Source: Cellulomonas sp. NTE-D12
Lineage (GTDB): Bacteria; Actinomycetota; Actinomycetes; Actinomycetales; Cellulomonadaceae
Reading direction: 5' to 3'
DNA length: 64,000 nt
NCBI RefSeq assembly: GCF_027923705.1
Contig: NZ_AP026442.1
Coordinates: 1,798,001 to 1,862,000 of the forward strand
Shown: in pieces, positions 20,770 to 28,482 of the stretch
How positions within the stretch are numbered: position 1 is the stretch's first letter
Layout: each line of letters opens with the position of its first letter
Position numbers and translations under genes: made by a program
The notes under the pieces: model-generated
Database searches by the model: none
Told to the model about the DNA's origin: nothing
What the model saw: only the letters and a program-made list of their open reading frames with translations

Positions 20770-22163
20770 GCACCACCGACTGGTTCCCCGTCCGCTACGC
20801 CGGTGTGCGGGACCTGCGTGGGCCGCTCCTCGTGGTGCGCGGCGTGGAGCGGGTCGGCTGGGACGAGTTCGCCGTCGTCCGGATCGTCGGTTCGGCCGGC
20901 GAGCCGGAACGCCACGGCCTGGTGCTCGAGGTCGACCACGATCTCGCGGTGGTGCAGGTGCTCGAAGGCACCGACGGGCTGGCGCCCGGCAGGACGGAGG
21001 TGGCGTTCGCCGGTGCACCGCTGCGGGTGCCGATCGGCCCCGGGTGGCTCGGGCGGGTCTGCAACGGGCGCGGGGAGCCGGTCGACGGTGGTCCGCCGAT
21101 CGTGGCGGCCAGGACGGCGCCCGTCGCAGGCAGCCCGCTGAACCCGGTGCACCGCCGACCGCCGGCCGAGCCGGTGCTCACCGGGATCTCGGCGATCGAC
21201 GCGCTGATGACGCTGGTCCGCGGCCAGAAGCTGCCGATCTTCTCAGCCGCCGGTCTGCCGCACCTCGAGCTGGCGGCGCAGATCGCCGCCCAGTCCACGT
21301 CCGGCGACGAGCCGTTCTGCGTCGTCTTCGCCGCGATGGGGGTCACGCACCCCGATGCCGACGCCGTCCGGGCCCGTCTGGAGGAGCGATCGGCCGCCGG
21401 CGAGCTGGTGCTGCTGCTCAACACCGCCGACGACCCCGTGATCGAGCGGATCCTGACGCCGCGCATCGCGTTGACCGTCGCCGAGGACCTCGCCTTCGAG
21501 CAGCACCGCCACGTGCTCGTCGTGCTGGCCGACATGACGAGCTATGCCGAGGCGCTTCGTGAGGTCGCGGCGGCTCGCGGCGAGATGCCCGGGCGCCGGG
21601 CGTATCCCGGCTACCTCTACAGCGACCTGGCCTCGCTGTACGAGCGCTGCGGGCAGATCCGCGGCGTCGCCGGCTCGCTGACCGTGGTCCCGGTGCTGAC
21701 CATGCCCGGTGGCGACATCACCCACCCGGTACCCGACCTGACCGGCTACATCACCGAGGGTCAGATCGTCCTCACCTCCGACGTGCACGCCCGCGGCATC
21801 TACCCGCCGGTGGACCCGTTGTCGTCGCTGTCGCGGCTGATGCGCAGCGGTGCCGGTGCAGGTCGCACGCGCGAGGACCACCTGGAGGTGGCCGCCCAGC
21901 TGCTCGCAGCGCTGGCTCGCGCCCGTCAGGTGCAGCAGCTGGCGGAGATCGTCGGAGACGCCGCTCTCAACGGCACCGACCAGCTCTACCTGGAGTTCGC
22001 CACCACGTTCGAGCGCGTGCTGACCGACCAGGGCCAGGGCGAACGGCGCACGCTGGACGAGACCCTGGAACGCTGCTGGCAGGTCCTCTCGGTGCTGCCG
22101 GCCCGGGAGCTCACGATGCTGTCCCGGCGGTTCCTCGCGCAGCATCCCCGGACCGAGGGGTAG
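20766..22163 (+). CDS. V/A-type ATPase regulatory subunit B
   Basis: The non-catalytic head subunit. Family blocks are present: LTGISAIDALMTLVRGQKLPIFSAAGLPH, cited here as positions 21179-21265, then VFAAMGVTHPDAD, MTSYAEALREVAAAR, PGRRAYPGYLYSDLASLYER and TEGQIVLTSDVHARGIYPP. The classical P-loop is replaced by the B-type SAAGLPH, as expected. The length is 465 residues. The start ATG overlaps the subunit A stop. Confidence 0.96.
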   Translation: MSTTDWFPVRYAGVRDLRGPLLVVRGVERVGWDEFAVVRIVGSAGEPERHGLVLEVDHDLAVVQVLEGTDGLAPGRTEVAFAGAPLRVPIGPGWLGRVCNGRGEPVDGGPPIVAARTAPVAGSPLNPVHRRPPAEPVLTGISAIDALMTLVRGQKLPIFSAAGLPHLELAAQIAAQSTSGDEPFCVVFAAMGVTHPDADAVRARLEERSAAGELVLLLNTADDPVIERILTPRIALTVAEDLAFEQHRHVLVVLADMTSYAEALREVAAARGEMPGRRAYPGYLYSDLASLYERCGQIRGVAGSLTVVPVLTMPGGDITHPVPDLTGYITEGQIVLTSDVHARGIYPPVDPLSSLSRLMRSGAGAGRTREDHLEVAAQLLAALARARQVQQLAEIVGDAALNGTDQLYLEFATTFERVLTDQGQGERRTLDETLERCWQVLSVLPARELTMLSRRFLAQHPRTEG

Positions 22164-22166
22164 CCC

Positions 22167-22796
22167 ATGCCGGTCGCCCGCTCCGTCCTACCCGGGCGCG
22201 CCGGTCGCCTGTGGCTGCGCGCGCGCCTGAGCACGGCGCAGAAGGGCCGCGACCAGCTCGACCGCAAGCTGCGCATCCTCCTGCCCGAGCAGCAGCGGCT
22301 GCAGACCCGGCTGGAGCGACGCGAGGCCACCTGGTCGCTGGCGTACGCCGAGGCGCAGACGTGGCTGCTGCGAGCCGTGCTCCTCGGTGGGGAGGACGTG
22401 GTGCGGTGCGCCGCGCCGTCGGGGACGGCCGAGGTCGAGGTGGTCTGGACCTCGGCGATGGGCCTGAGCTACCCGGAGGACGTGCTGGTCCGCACGGGGC
22501 CCACCGACGGTGCGGTCCTGGCGGGGAACGCCGCCGTCGTCCCGGCGACAGCGGCGTTCCAGGCGGCCCTGGTCGCCGGTGCCCGCGCCGCCGCCGCTCG
22601 CGAGGCGGTGGCCCGGCTCGCCGCCGAGATCGCGGTCACCCGCCGCCGGATGCGAGCCCTGGACAAGCGCTGGCTGCCGTGGCTGCGCGAGCGCCTCGCA
22701 GCCTTGGAGCTCACGCTCGAGCAGACGGAGCAGGAGGACGGCATGCGGCTGCGCCGAGCCGTCAGCGGCACGGTCGACAGGAGGTCGCAGCCATGA
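22167..22796 (+). CDS. V/A-type ATPase subunit D (central shaft)
   Basis: A 209-residue protein with long N- and C-terminal helices and a short globular middle, as in subunit D, the rotor shaft. The N-terminus has the family pattern of many basic and aliphatic residues (RLSTAQKGRDQLDRKLRIL), and the C-terminal helix is rich in Arg, Leu and Glu. It follows subunit B by three bases and overlaps the stress-protein gene by an ATGA, with AGGAGGT inside its own C-terminal codons serving the next start. Confidence 0.87.
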   Translation: MPVARSVLPGRAGRLWLRARLSTAQKGRDQLDRKLRILLPEQQRLQTRLERREATWSLAYAEAQTWLLRAVLLGGEDVVRCAAPSGTAEVEVVWTSAMGLSYPEDVLVRTGPTDGAVLAGNAAVVPATAAFQAALVAGARAAAAREAVARLAAEIAVTRRRMRALDKRWLPWLRERLAALELTLEQTEQEDGMRLRRAVSGTVDRRSQP

Positions 22797-23242
22797 TCGA
22801 ACGGATCCTCGTCGCCATCGACGACACACCCGACTCGCTGGCCGCCGCACGCTTGGCCATCGAGCTGGCCACCGCCCTGCACGCCGAGCTCCGAGCCGTG
22901 CACGTCGAGGTCGACCACGGCCTCCCCAAGGTGGTCCAGGCCGCGAGCGGTGAACCGGGTGCCGGCGCGCGTCTCGCCGAGGCGGGCGTCGCGATGCTGC
23001 ACCGGGTGAGCGCCCTCGCGGCGGCTGCACACCTCGAGCTGCAGACCCAGGTGCTCACCGGCGAGATCGCTCCGGCGATCCTGCACGACGCCCGTCAGTG
23101 GCGGGCCGACCTGGTGGTGCTGGGCAAGTCCTCCCGGTCGGCCAGCGGCGAGCCGTACATCGGCGCGCGGTCACGACACGTCCTGGAGTTCGCCGACCAG
23201 CCGGTGGTGATCGTGCCACCCCCCGAGGCCGCGGCGCGCTAG
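22793..23242 (+). CDS. Universal stress protein, last gene of the V-ATPase operon
   Basis: A UspA-fold protein of 149 residues. It begins IERILVAIDDTPDSLAAAR and has the nucleotide-binding region DLVVLGKSSRS, then RHVLEFADQPVVIVP. The usual G-2X-G-9X-G-S/T ATP motif is altered at its first glycine (GKSSRSASG), so ATP binding is uncertain. Translational coupling to subunit D suggests it reports on or tunes the ATPase under stress (inference). Its TAG stop shares the CTAG at 23239-23242 with the stop of the convergent sigma-factor gene. Confidence 0.88.
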   Translation: MIERILVAIDDTPDSLAAARLAIELATALHAELRAVHVEVDHGLPKVVQAASGEPGAGARLAEAGVAMLHRVSALAAAAHLELQTQVLTGEIAPAILHDARQWRADLVVLGKSSRSASGEPYIGARSRHVLEFADQPVVIVPPPEAAAR

Positions 23243-24459
23243 GTGCGCTCGGTGCCGTGCCGCGACGGCGTACCGATCCCGGTGCGGGCCTCGCCACGGC
23301 GACGGAGGAACTCGGCGACGGCGGGGTCCGCTGCGAGGTCGGCCGCTCTGCGGTACGCCTCGGTCGCGTCGCGACCGGCACGCGCGAGGAGGTCGGCGCG
23401 GGCCGCCCAGTACGGCTGGAAGTCGTCGGCGGCGGTGGGCAGGGCGGCGAGGCCGGCGTCGGGGCCGTCGATCCGTCCGGTGACGACGGCGGAGGCGACC
23501 TGCGCACCGCGCGTCGGAGCCGTCGCCAGCAGCGCGGCGTACAGCGTCCGCAGCGACGCCCAGCTCGTCGCGCCGGTCCGGCGGCGTTCGCAGTGCACCG
23601 CCTGGATCGCCGCCTCGAGCTGGAAGCGGCCGGGAGGGGCGGCCGACCGCGCGCGGCGCAGGTAGCCCTCGCCCTCGGCGATGAGGTCCTCGTCCCAGCT
23701 GGTCGGGTCCTGCTCGTCGAGCGGGACGAACCCGCCGTCGGCCCGTCGGGCGAGCGTCAAGGTGGTGAGGGCAGCGAGGGACCACGCCTCGGGCTCGTCG
23801 CCCAGCAGCGCGGCCAGCGTCACCGCCAGGTAGCGCGCCTCGCCTGCGAGCGTCTCGCGCCCGCCGCGCCAGGACAGGGCGGCGCAGCCGTAGACCGCCT
23901 CGAGGACGGCCGGAAGGCGCTCGGGCATCAGCCGACGGTCCGGGACGGCGAACGGGATGCCGGCGTCCCGGATCCGCCTCTTGGCGCGGACCAGCCGCTG
24001 CGCCATCGTGGCCGCAGGCACCGCGAACGCCCGGCCGATCTGGGCGGCGTCGAACCCGAGCACCGTCTGCAGCATGAGGGGCGCACGGACGGACTCGTCG
24101 ATCGCGGGATGGGCGCACACGAAGAGCAGCTCGAGGCGCCGGTCGCCGATGGCGAGGGCGTCGAGGTCCGCGAACGGGTCCGCGGCGGCGCCGTGGTCCT
24201 CGAGCGGAACCGAGCGGCGGGTCGCGGCCGACCGCCACACGTCGCGCTGCCGGTTGCGGGCCACGGTGAGCAGCCACCCCTCGGGGTTCGTCGGGACCCC
24301 GACCTCAGGCCAGCGGCGCAACGCCTCCTCGAAGGCGGCGGACAAGGCGTCCTCCGCCGACGCGAGGTCGCGGGTCGGGGCCGCGAGCAGGGAGACCAGC
24401 CGTCCGTAGGACGCCCGGGCGGCGCGCTCGGCGGCCGTCCGGGCATCCGCGTGGCTCAC
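23239..24459 (-). CDS. ECF42-type RNA polymerase sigma factor
   Basis: A 406-residue protein with sigma-70 regions 2 and 4 in the first 180 residues (AEDALSAAFEEALRRW; NPEGWLLTVARNRQRDVWR; then the helix-turn-helix FDAAQIGRAFAVPAATMAQRL) and a long helical C-terminal extension of about 220 residues (DUF6596/TPR-like). The ECF42 group combines such an extension with a DGPF/YCII partner gene, as here, and has no anti-sigma factor. The extension is thought to control activity. The GTG at 24459 overlaps the stop of the DGPF gene, giving a coupled pair. Confidence 0.87.
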   Translation of the reverse strand: MSHADARTAAERAARASYGRLVSLLAAPTRDLASAEDALSAAFEEALRRWPEVGVPTNPEGWLLTVARNRQRDVWRSAATRRSVPLEDHGAAADPFADLDALAIGDRRLELLFVCAHPAIDESVRAPLMLQTVLGFDAAQIGRAFAVPAATMAQRLVRAKRRIRDAGIPFAVPDRRLMPERLPAVLEAVYGCAALSWRGGRETLAGEARYLAVTLAALLGDEPEAWSLAALTTLTLARRADGGFVPLDEQDPTSWDEDLIAEGEGYLRRARSAAPPGRFQLEAAIQAVHCERRRTGATSWASLRTLYAALLATAPTRGAQVASAVVTGRIDGPDAGLAALPTAADDFQPYWAARADLLARAGRDATEAYRRAADLAADPAVAEFLRRRGEARTGIGTPSRHGTERT

Positions 24460-24833
24460 CCGTTCGCCACCCACACGCCCTCGACCGTGTGGGTCGCGCC
24501 CGGGCGGATCTCGACGGCACCCCACTGGACCGGTGGTGCCTGCCTGGCCCACTCGATCGCCGCGTCGAGGTCGGGGACGTCGATCACGATCGTCCCGCCG
24601 AGCTGGTCCTTGGTGTCCGCGAAGGGCCCGTCCTGCACGCGGAGGACGCCGTCGCGCACCCGCACGGTCGTGCTCGACACCGACGGTTGCAGCACCTCGG
24701 CGGCGACCAGGACCCGCGCGGCCTGCAACGTCGCCGCATAGCTGGCGAACGCCTCCATGCCCTGCGCGATCGCCTCGGCGCCGATCGTCTCGGCGGACTC
24801 CTCCGGGTAGTGCAGCAGCAGCGTGTAACGCAT
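24456..24833 (-). CDS. YCII/DGPF-domain protein, partner of the ECF sigma factor
   Basis: A 125-residue protein with the defining motif VQDGPFADTKDQLGGTIVIDVPDLDAA, quoted here in part as DGPFADTKDQLGG, and an N-terminal MRYTLLLHYPEE. It has the dimeric alpha-beta fold of the YCII family. Members accompany ECF42 sigma factors, but their reaction is not known. The ATG at 24833 has GGAGAG nearby and rejects a 7-residue longer reading. It is translated just before the sigma gene and may be in one transcript with the reductase-like gene upstream. Confidence 0.88.
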   Translation of the reverse strand: MRYTLLLHYPEESAETIGAEAIAQGMEAFASYAATLQAARVLVAAEVLQPSVSSTTVRVRDGVLRVQDGPFADTKDQLGGTIVIDVPDLDAAIEWARQAPPVQWGAVEIRPGATHTVEGVWVANG

Positions 24834-24850
24834 GTGACTCTCCGCTCGGC

Positions 24851-25432
24851 TCAACGAACAGCGTATTCGGCGATGACGACGCCGGTCGTGGTGGGGATCG
24901 TGCGCCCCAGCGTCAGGTCGGCCCGCTCTCCGTCCCCGAACAGCCGGGTGCCGGCGCCGAGCACGATCGGGTGCACCTGCAGCGTGAACCGGTCGACCAG
25001 GTGAGCGGCGTGCAGGGCTCGGACCAGCTCGCCGCTGCCCATCACCATCAGGTCGGGTCCCCCGGCAGCCTTCAGCTCACGCACCCGCTCGACGCCGTCC
25101 CCCGCCAGCAGGGTGGAGGCCGGGTGGCGGAGCACCGTGCCAGGGTCACGTGAGACCACGTACTTCGGCGTCGAGAGCAGCACCTGCGCGAACGGGTTCG
25201 GTTCCGGCCTGGTGGTCCAGTGATCCAGCACGTCGCAGTACGTGCGGTGTCCGAACAGCAGAGCGCCGGGCGTCCGCATGCCCTCGGCGGCGTACGCCAT
25301 CGACACCTCGTCCCGGTAGTCGGCGGCCCAGCCGCCGGCGTGGAAGCCGCCGCGGGTGTCCTCGTCCGGCCGACCGGGGCCCTGCATCACCCCGTCGAGG
25401 GTGATGTTCTGGAAGGCGGTGATCGTCGTCAT
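24851..25432 (-). CDS. Dihydrofolate-reductase-like protein (RibD C-terminal fold)
   Basis: A 193-residue protein of the RibD-C/DHFR superfamily: N-terminal ITAFQNITLDGVMQGPG, central ALLFGHRTYCDVLDHW, and C-terminal PDLMVMGSGELVRALHAA with VDRFTLQVHPIVLGAGTRLF. Such stand-alone proteins are probable NADPH-dependent reductases of unknown substrate and often accompany ECF42-DGPF genes. The ATG at 25432 follows GAGAGGAA. The stop lies 17 bases before the DGPF start, so the three genes probably form an operon. Confidence 0.87.
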   Translation of the reverse strand: MTTITAFQNITLDGVMQGPGRPDEDTRGGFHAGGWAADYRDEVSMAYAAEGMRTPGALLFGHRTYCDVLDHWTTRPEPNPFAQVLLSTPKYVVSRDPGTVLRHPASTLLAGDGVERVRELKAAGGPDLMVMGSGELVRALHAAHLVDRFTLQVHPIVLGAGTRLFGDGERADLTLGRTIPTTTGVVIAEYAVR

Positions 25433-25737
25433 GCTCGTTCCTCTCGGCCAGCCGTCGCGTCGTGCCCTGTCAGGGGGATGACGAAGGAACCGGCTCCGGA
25501 TCGACAGCCGACCGCACCGGCGCGCCCGAGGGACGTGCGCTGCGACCGCGACACGCGCAAATGCGGGCGCTCCGGGCACCCGGTGCGAAAGGATCGCTCA
25601 CGGCTGCGCCCTGCCAGCCGATAAGACGACGGACGACGCGCGTACCCACGGCCGGCACCTTGCACGTCACGCCGCCCGTGGGCACGGCAGGGGGGCTGCG
25701 GCCGCAGGCGTCGTCCCCAGCCGAAAGGGACCGACAC
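25433..25737. other. Divergent intergenic region upstream of the c-di-GMP gene
   Basis: About 305 bases without a supported gene. It holds the promoter region of the reductase-DGPF-sigma operon on the minus strand and, at 25597-25624, a flagellar-sigma-type promoter for the plus-strand genes. No GEMM-type c-di-GMP riboswitch core (GCACA-n-GCAAACC) was found. Confidence 0.6.
25597..25624 (+). promoter_or_regulatory. Probable sigma-28 (FliA/WhiG) promoter
   Basis: CTCA at 25597-25600 and GCCGATAA at 25617-25624 are separated by 16 bases. This fits the flagellar-sigma pattern described for motile actinomycetes (CTCA, about 15-17 bases, GCCGAA or GCCGATAA), and the -10 element is identical to the WhiG consensus. 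Transcription would begin near 25632 and run into the 35-residue ORF and the GGDEF-EAL gene. Confidence 0.6.
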
Positions 25738-25845
25738 ATGGGCAAGTGGAAGATCACCCAGAACAGCACCGTCGTCCGCATCGCCGCGAGCGCAGGCACG
25801 CTCGTCGCCGTGGCAGTGCTGGTCGGCGCCGGGTACAAGTGGTAG
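25738..25845 (+). CDS. 35-residue single-span membrane peptide
   Basis: A short ORF beginning MGKWKITQN and continuing into one hydrophobic helix (about residues 12-31, Ala/Val/Gly-rich) ending in GYKW. A good ribosome site, GAAAGGGA, lies eight bases upstream of the ATG. Positive residues at both ends flank the helix. Its stop codon overlaps the GTG start of the GGDEF-EAL gene by seven bases, so it may act as a small membrane partner or as a translational coupler. It belongs to no family I recognise. Confidence 0.65.
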   Translation: MGKWKITQNSTVVRIAASAGTLVAVAVLVGAGYKW

Positions 25846-27902
25846 CAGCTCCTCCGGGCGTCGGTGGTGCCGGGCGCAAGCGCCTGGCACCACCGACGCC
25901 GCTCGGCGTCTACGTCACGGCGGTGACGAGCCTGGGCCTGGTCGGCCTGGTGGTCACCGTGGTGGCGAGCTCCTGGCCGGGCACCGTCTCGCGGATCCTC
26001 GTCTGGCCCAGCGTCGTGCTGGCCGTGGCCGCGCTGGCCGGCGAGGTGCGGCCGATCCGGCTCTCGGGGGAGGACGACGCCGGCACCCTGTCGACGTCGG
26101 CGCCGTTCATCCTGGCCCTGACCGCGATCGGCGGCGTCGCCGTCGCGGTCATCGTGCAGGCGGTCGCCAGCCTGCTCGACGACCTGCTGCACCGTCGCGA
26201 GGCACGCAAGTCCCTGTTCAACACGGCCCAGTACGCGCTGAGCGTGCTGACCGCCCGTGCGGTCTTCTGCTGGCTGACGCACGCGCCGTTCCTGGGCGGA
26301 CCGAAGCTGGTCGAGGTGCGGGACGTGGTCCCGCTGCTCGTCGCGGGTCTGGTGATGATCACCGTCAACCGCGTCCTGGTCGCCGGCGTCGTGTCCCTGG
26401 CGACGCGCCAGCCCTTCATCGCGGTGGTGACCGAGGACGGCGTCGCCCACGCCGTCACCAACCTGGTGCTCATCTCCGTCGGCTGCCTGGCCGGCGTGCT
26501 CGCCGCGGACGGAGCGGGCGTGCTGGTGCTCCTCGTGCCGTTCGTCGTGGCGGCGCACCTGCTCGCGGGGGCCGCCGCTCGGCACGCGCACCTGGCCTCG
26601 CACGACTCGCTGACCGGTCTGGCCAACCGCGACCAGCTGCGGCGGTCGCTCGACGAGGGCTTCACGGCCGCTGCGCGGACCGACGGGAACGGGCCCGGTC
26701 TGGTGCTCGTGGACCTGGATCACTTCAAGGACATCAACGACACCCTGGGCCACCCGGTCGGCGACCAGCTGCTGCGGCAGGTCGCGCGCCGGCTGGTGTC
26801 CGACCTGCCGGAGGACGTCGCGGTGCACCGGCTCGGCGGCGACGAGTTCGCGGTGGTGGTCGCGGGCAACCTCGCGGACGCGCAGCACGTCGCCCGGGTG
26901 CTGCTGCGTTCGCTCGACGACCCGATCCGGGTGGAGGGCCTCGACCTGCTGATCCGCGCGAGCGCCGGCGTCGCGGTCGCTCCCGAGCACGGCACCGACC
27001 CGCAGGAGCTGATGAAGCGCGCGGACATCGCGCTGTACTACGCCAAGCTCGAGCGGGACCGCATCAGCACCTACGCGCCCGAGTTCGACATCAACACCCT
27101 CGAACGGCTCCACCTGCTCGCCGACCTGCGCGCCGCGCTCGAGGCGGGTGACCTGTTCGTCGACTACCAGCCGCAGGTGGACCTCGCCGACTCCCGGATC
27201 GTGGGCGTCGAGGCACTGGTCCGCTGGGAGCACCCGGTCCGCGGTCCGGTGGCCCCGGACGACTTCGTCCCCCTCGCGGAGAGCTCGGGCCTGATCACGG
27301 CTCTGACGGAGTTCGTGCTGGAGACGGCGCTGGCGGACCTGGCGCGGTGGCGTGCGGCCGGCCACGACGTCCGCGTCGCGGTCAACCTCTCCGCCCGGCA
27401 CCTGTCCGACCTCTCGCTGCCGCCCCGGATCGCCGCGACGCTCGCGAGGCACCAGATGCCGGCGACGGCGCTCGTCCTGGAGGTGACGGAGACCGGCATC
27501 CTCTCCGACCCCGCGCGCGCCGACCTGGTGATCAGCGCCCTGCGCGCACTCGGGGTCGGGATCGCCGTGGACGACTACGGCACCGGGAACGCGTCGCTCA
27601 GCTACCTCAAGCGGCTGGAGGTGGACGAGCTCAAGGTGGACCGGTCGTTCGTCAGCGACATCGCCACCGACACCCAGGACCTGATCATCGTGCGGTCCAC
27701 CATCGCCCTCGCGCTGGCGCTCGGCCTGCGCGTGGTGGCGGAAGGCGTGGAGGACGAGCCGACCGCCGCAGCGCTGAGAGAGATCGGTGAGGTCATCGGG
27801 CAGGGCTTCCACCTCGGTCGTCCCACCACGCCGGGACGGCTGGCCGAGCAGCTGGAGCGGCAGGGCGGCCACTCCGTCACCGTCGGTGCCCGAGGTCTCT
27901 GA
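25839..27902 (+). CDS. Membrane-bound GGDEF-EAL c-di-GMP turnover protein
   Basis: A 687-residue bifunctional-type protein. The first 250 residues hold six or seven hydrophobic segments (MASE-like sensor). The diguanylate cyclase domain has the intact motif GGDEF at 333-337, with DLDHFKDINDTLGHPVGD before it. The phosphodiesterase domain has EAL at 458-460 (VEALVRWEHP), DDYGTGNASLSYL and KVDRSFV, with AEGVE near the end. Both active sites look complete, so which activity dominates cannot be told. The GTG at 25839 overlaps the small upstream ORF and lacks its own ribosome site. The promoter context suggests control with motility genes. Confidence 0.92.
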   Translation: MVAAPPGVGGAGRKRLAPPTPLGVYVTAVTSLGLVGLVVTVVASSWPGTVSRILVWPSVVLAVAALAGEVRPIRLSGEDDAGTLSTSAPFILALTAIGGVAVAVIVQAVASLLDDLLHRREARKSLFNTAQYALSVLTARAVFCWLTHAPFLGGPKLVEVRDVVPLLVAGLVMITVNRVLVAGVVSLATRQPFIAVVTEDGVAHAVTNLVLISVGCLAGVLAADGAGVLVLLVPFVVAAHLLAGAAARHAHLASHDSLTGLANRDQLRRSLDEGFTAAARTDGNGPGLVLVDLDHFKDINDTLGHPVGDQLLRQVARRLVSDLPEDVAVHRLGGDEFAVVVAGNLADAQHVARVLLRSLDDPIRVEGLDLLIRASAGVAVAPEHGTDPQELMKRADIALYYAKLERDRISTYAPEFDINTLERLHLLADLRAALEAGDLFVDYQPQVDLADSRIVGVEALVRWEHPVRGPVAPDDFVPLAESSGLITALTEFVLETALADLARWRAAGHDVRVAVNLSARHLSDLSLPPRIAATLARHQMPATALVLEVTETGILSDPARADLVISALRALGVGIAVDDYGTGNASLSYLKRLEVDELKVDRSFVSDIATDTQDLIIVRSTIALALALGLRVVAEGVEDEPTAAALREIGEVIGQGFHLGRPTTPGRLAEQLERQGGHSVTVGARGL

Positions 27903-27905
27903 GCG

Positions 27906-28430
27906 ATGCTCGTGCTCGCCGCGTGCCTCCTCGCGCTCGCGACGCCTCTCGTGGTCGGCCGCTGGCCCGCCGGCCTCCTGCTGCACCGGTGGCGCGCCCC
28001 GCTGCTGATCTGGGCGACCCTCGCCGTGCAGGTCGTCGTCGTCGAGGTCCGTCTGCCGCACGGGCTCGCCCCCGTCGCGCACGTGCTGACGTACGTGCTC
28101 GCGCTCGGCTTCCTGTGGCTGAACCGACGGCTGCCGGGGGCCGTGCTCGTCGGCCTGGGCGCGGCGTCGAACGGCCTGACGATCGCTCTGAACGGGGGCG
28201 TCCTGCCGGCGTCACGCTGGGCGACTTCCGCCGCCGGCATAGACCCGCACCTGGCCTTCGCCAACAGCGCCGTGGTGGACCACCCCGTGCTGCCGTGGCT
28301 CGGCGACGTCTTCGCCTGGCCGGTCCCGCTCCCGCTGGCGAACACGTTCAGCGTGGGCGACGCGCTGGTCGTCGCCGGCGTGGCGGTGGCCGCGTGGACG
28401 GGCGCCCGACCGGTGCGCCGCGCGGCCTGA
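27906..28430 (+). CDS. DUF5317 family membrane protein
   Basis: A 174-residue integral membrane protein with about five hydrophobic segments. The family-like block ASNGLTIALNGGVLPAS is followed by a periplasm-facing stretch and FSVGDALVVAGVAVAAW at the end. Its function is unknown. It starts three bases after the GGDEF-EAL stop and is very likely co-transcribed, but no mechanistic link to c-di-GMP is known. Confidence 0.8.
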   Translation: MLVLAACLLALATPLVVGRWPAGLLLHRWRAPLLIWATLAVQVVVVEVRLPHGLAPVAHVLTYVLALGFLWLNRRLPGAVLVGLGAASNGLTIALNGGVLPASRWATSAAGIDPHLAFANSAVVDHPVLPWLGDVFAWPVPLPLANTFSVGDALVVAGVAVAAWTGARPVRRAA

Positions 28431-28436
28431 CGGTCC

Positions 28437-28462
28437 CGGCTGCGGCCGCGGGTCCGCAGCCG
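28437..28462. terminator. Bidirectional terminator hairpin
   Basis: CGGCTGCGG and CCGCAGCCG pair over nine bases with an 8-base loop, in the 52-base gap between two convergent genes. No T-tract is present on either side. Confidence 0.7.
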
Positions 28463-28482
28463 AGCCGTGTCGTCAGGCGCTC

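Noticed and set aside
25633..25737. c-di-GMP riboswitch in the leader of the GGDEF-EAL gene
   Set aside because: No GEMM core sequence is present in the leader.
25470..28082. An 870-residue minus-strand frame opposite the GGDEF-EAL gene
   Set aside because: Composition is that of an antisense frame, full of Arg, His, Gln and Asp, and the plus strand has complete GGDEF and EAL domains.
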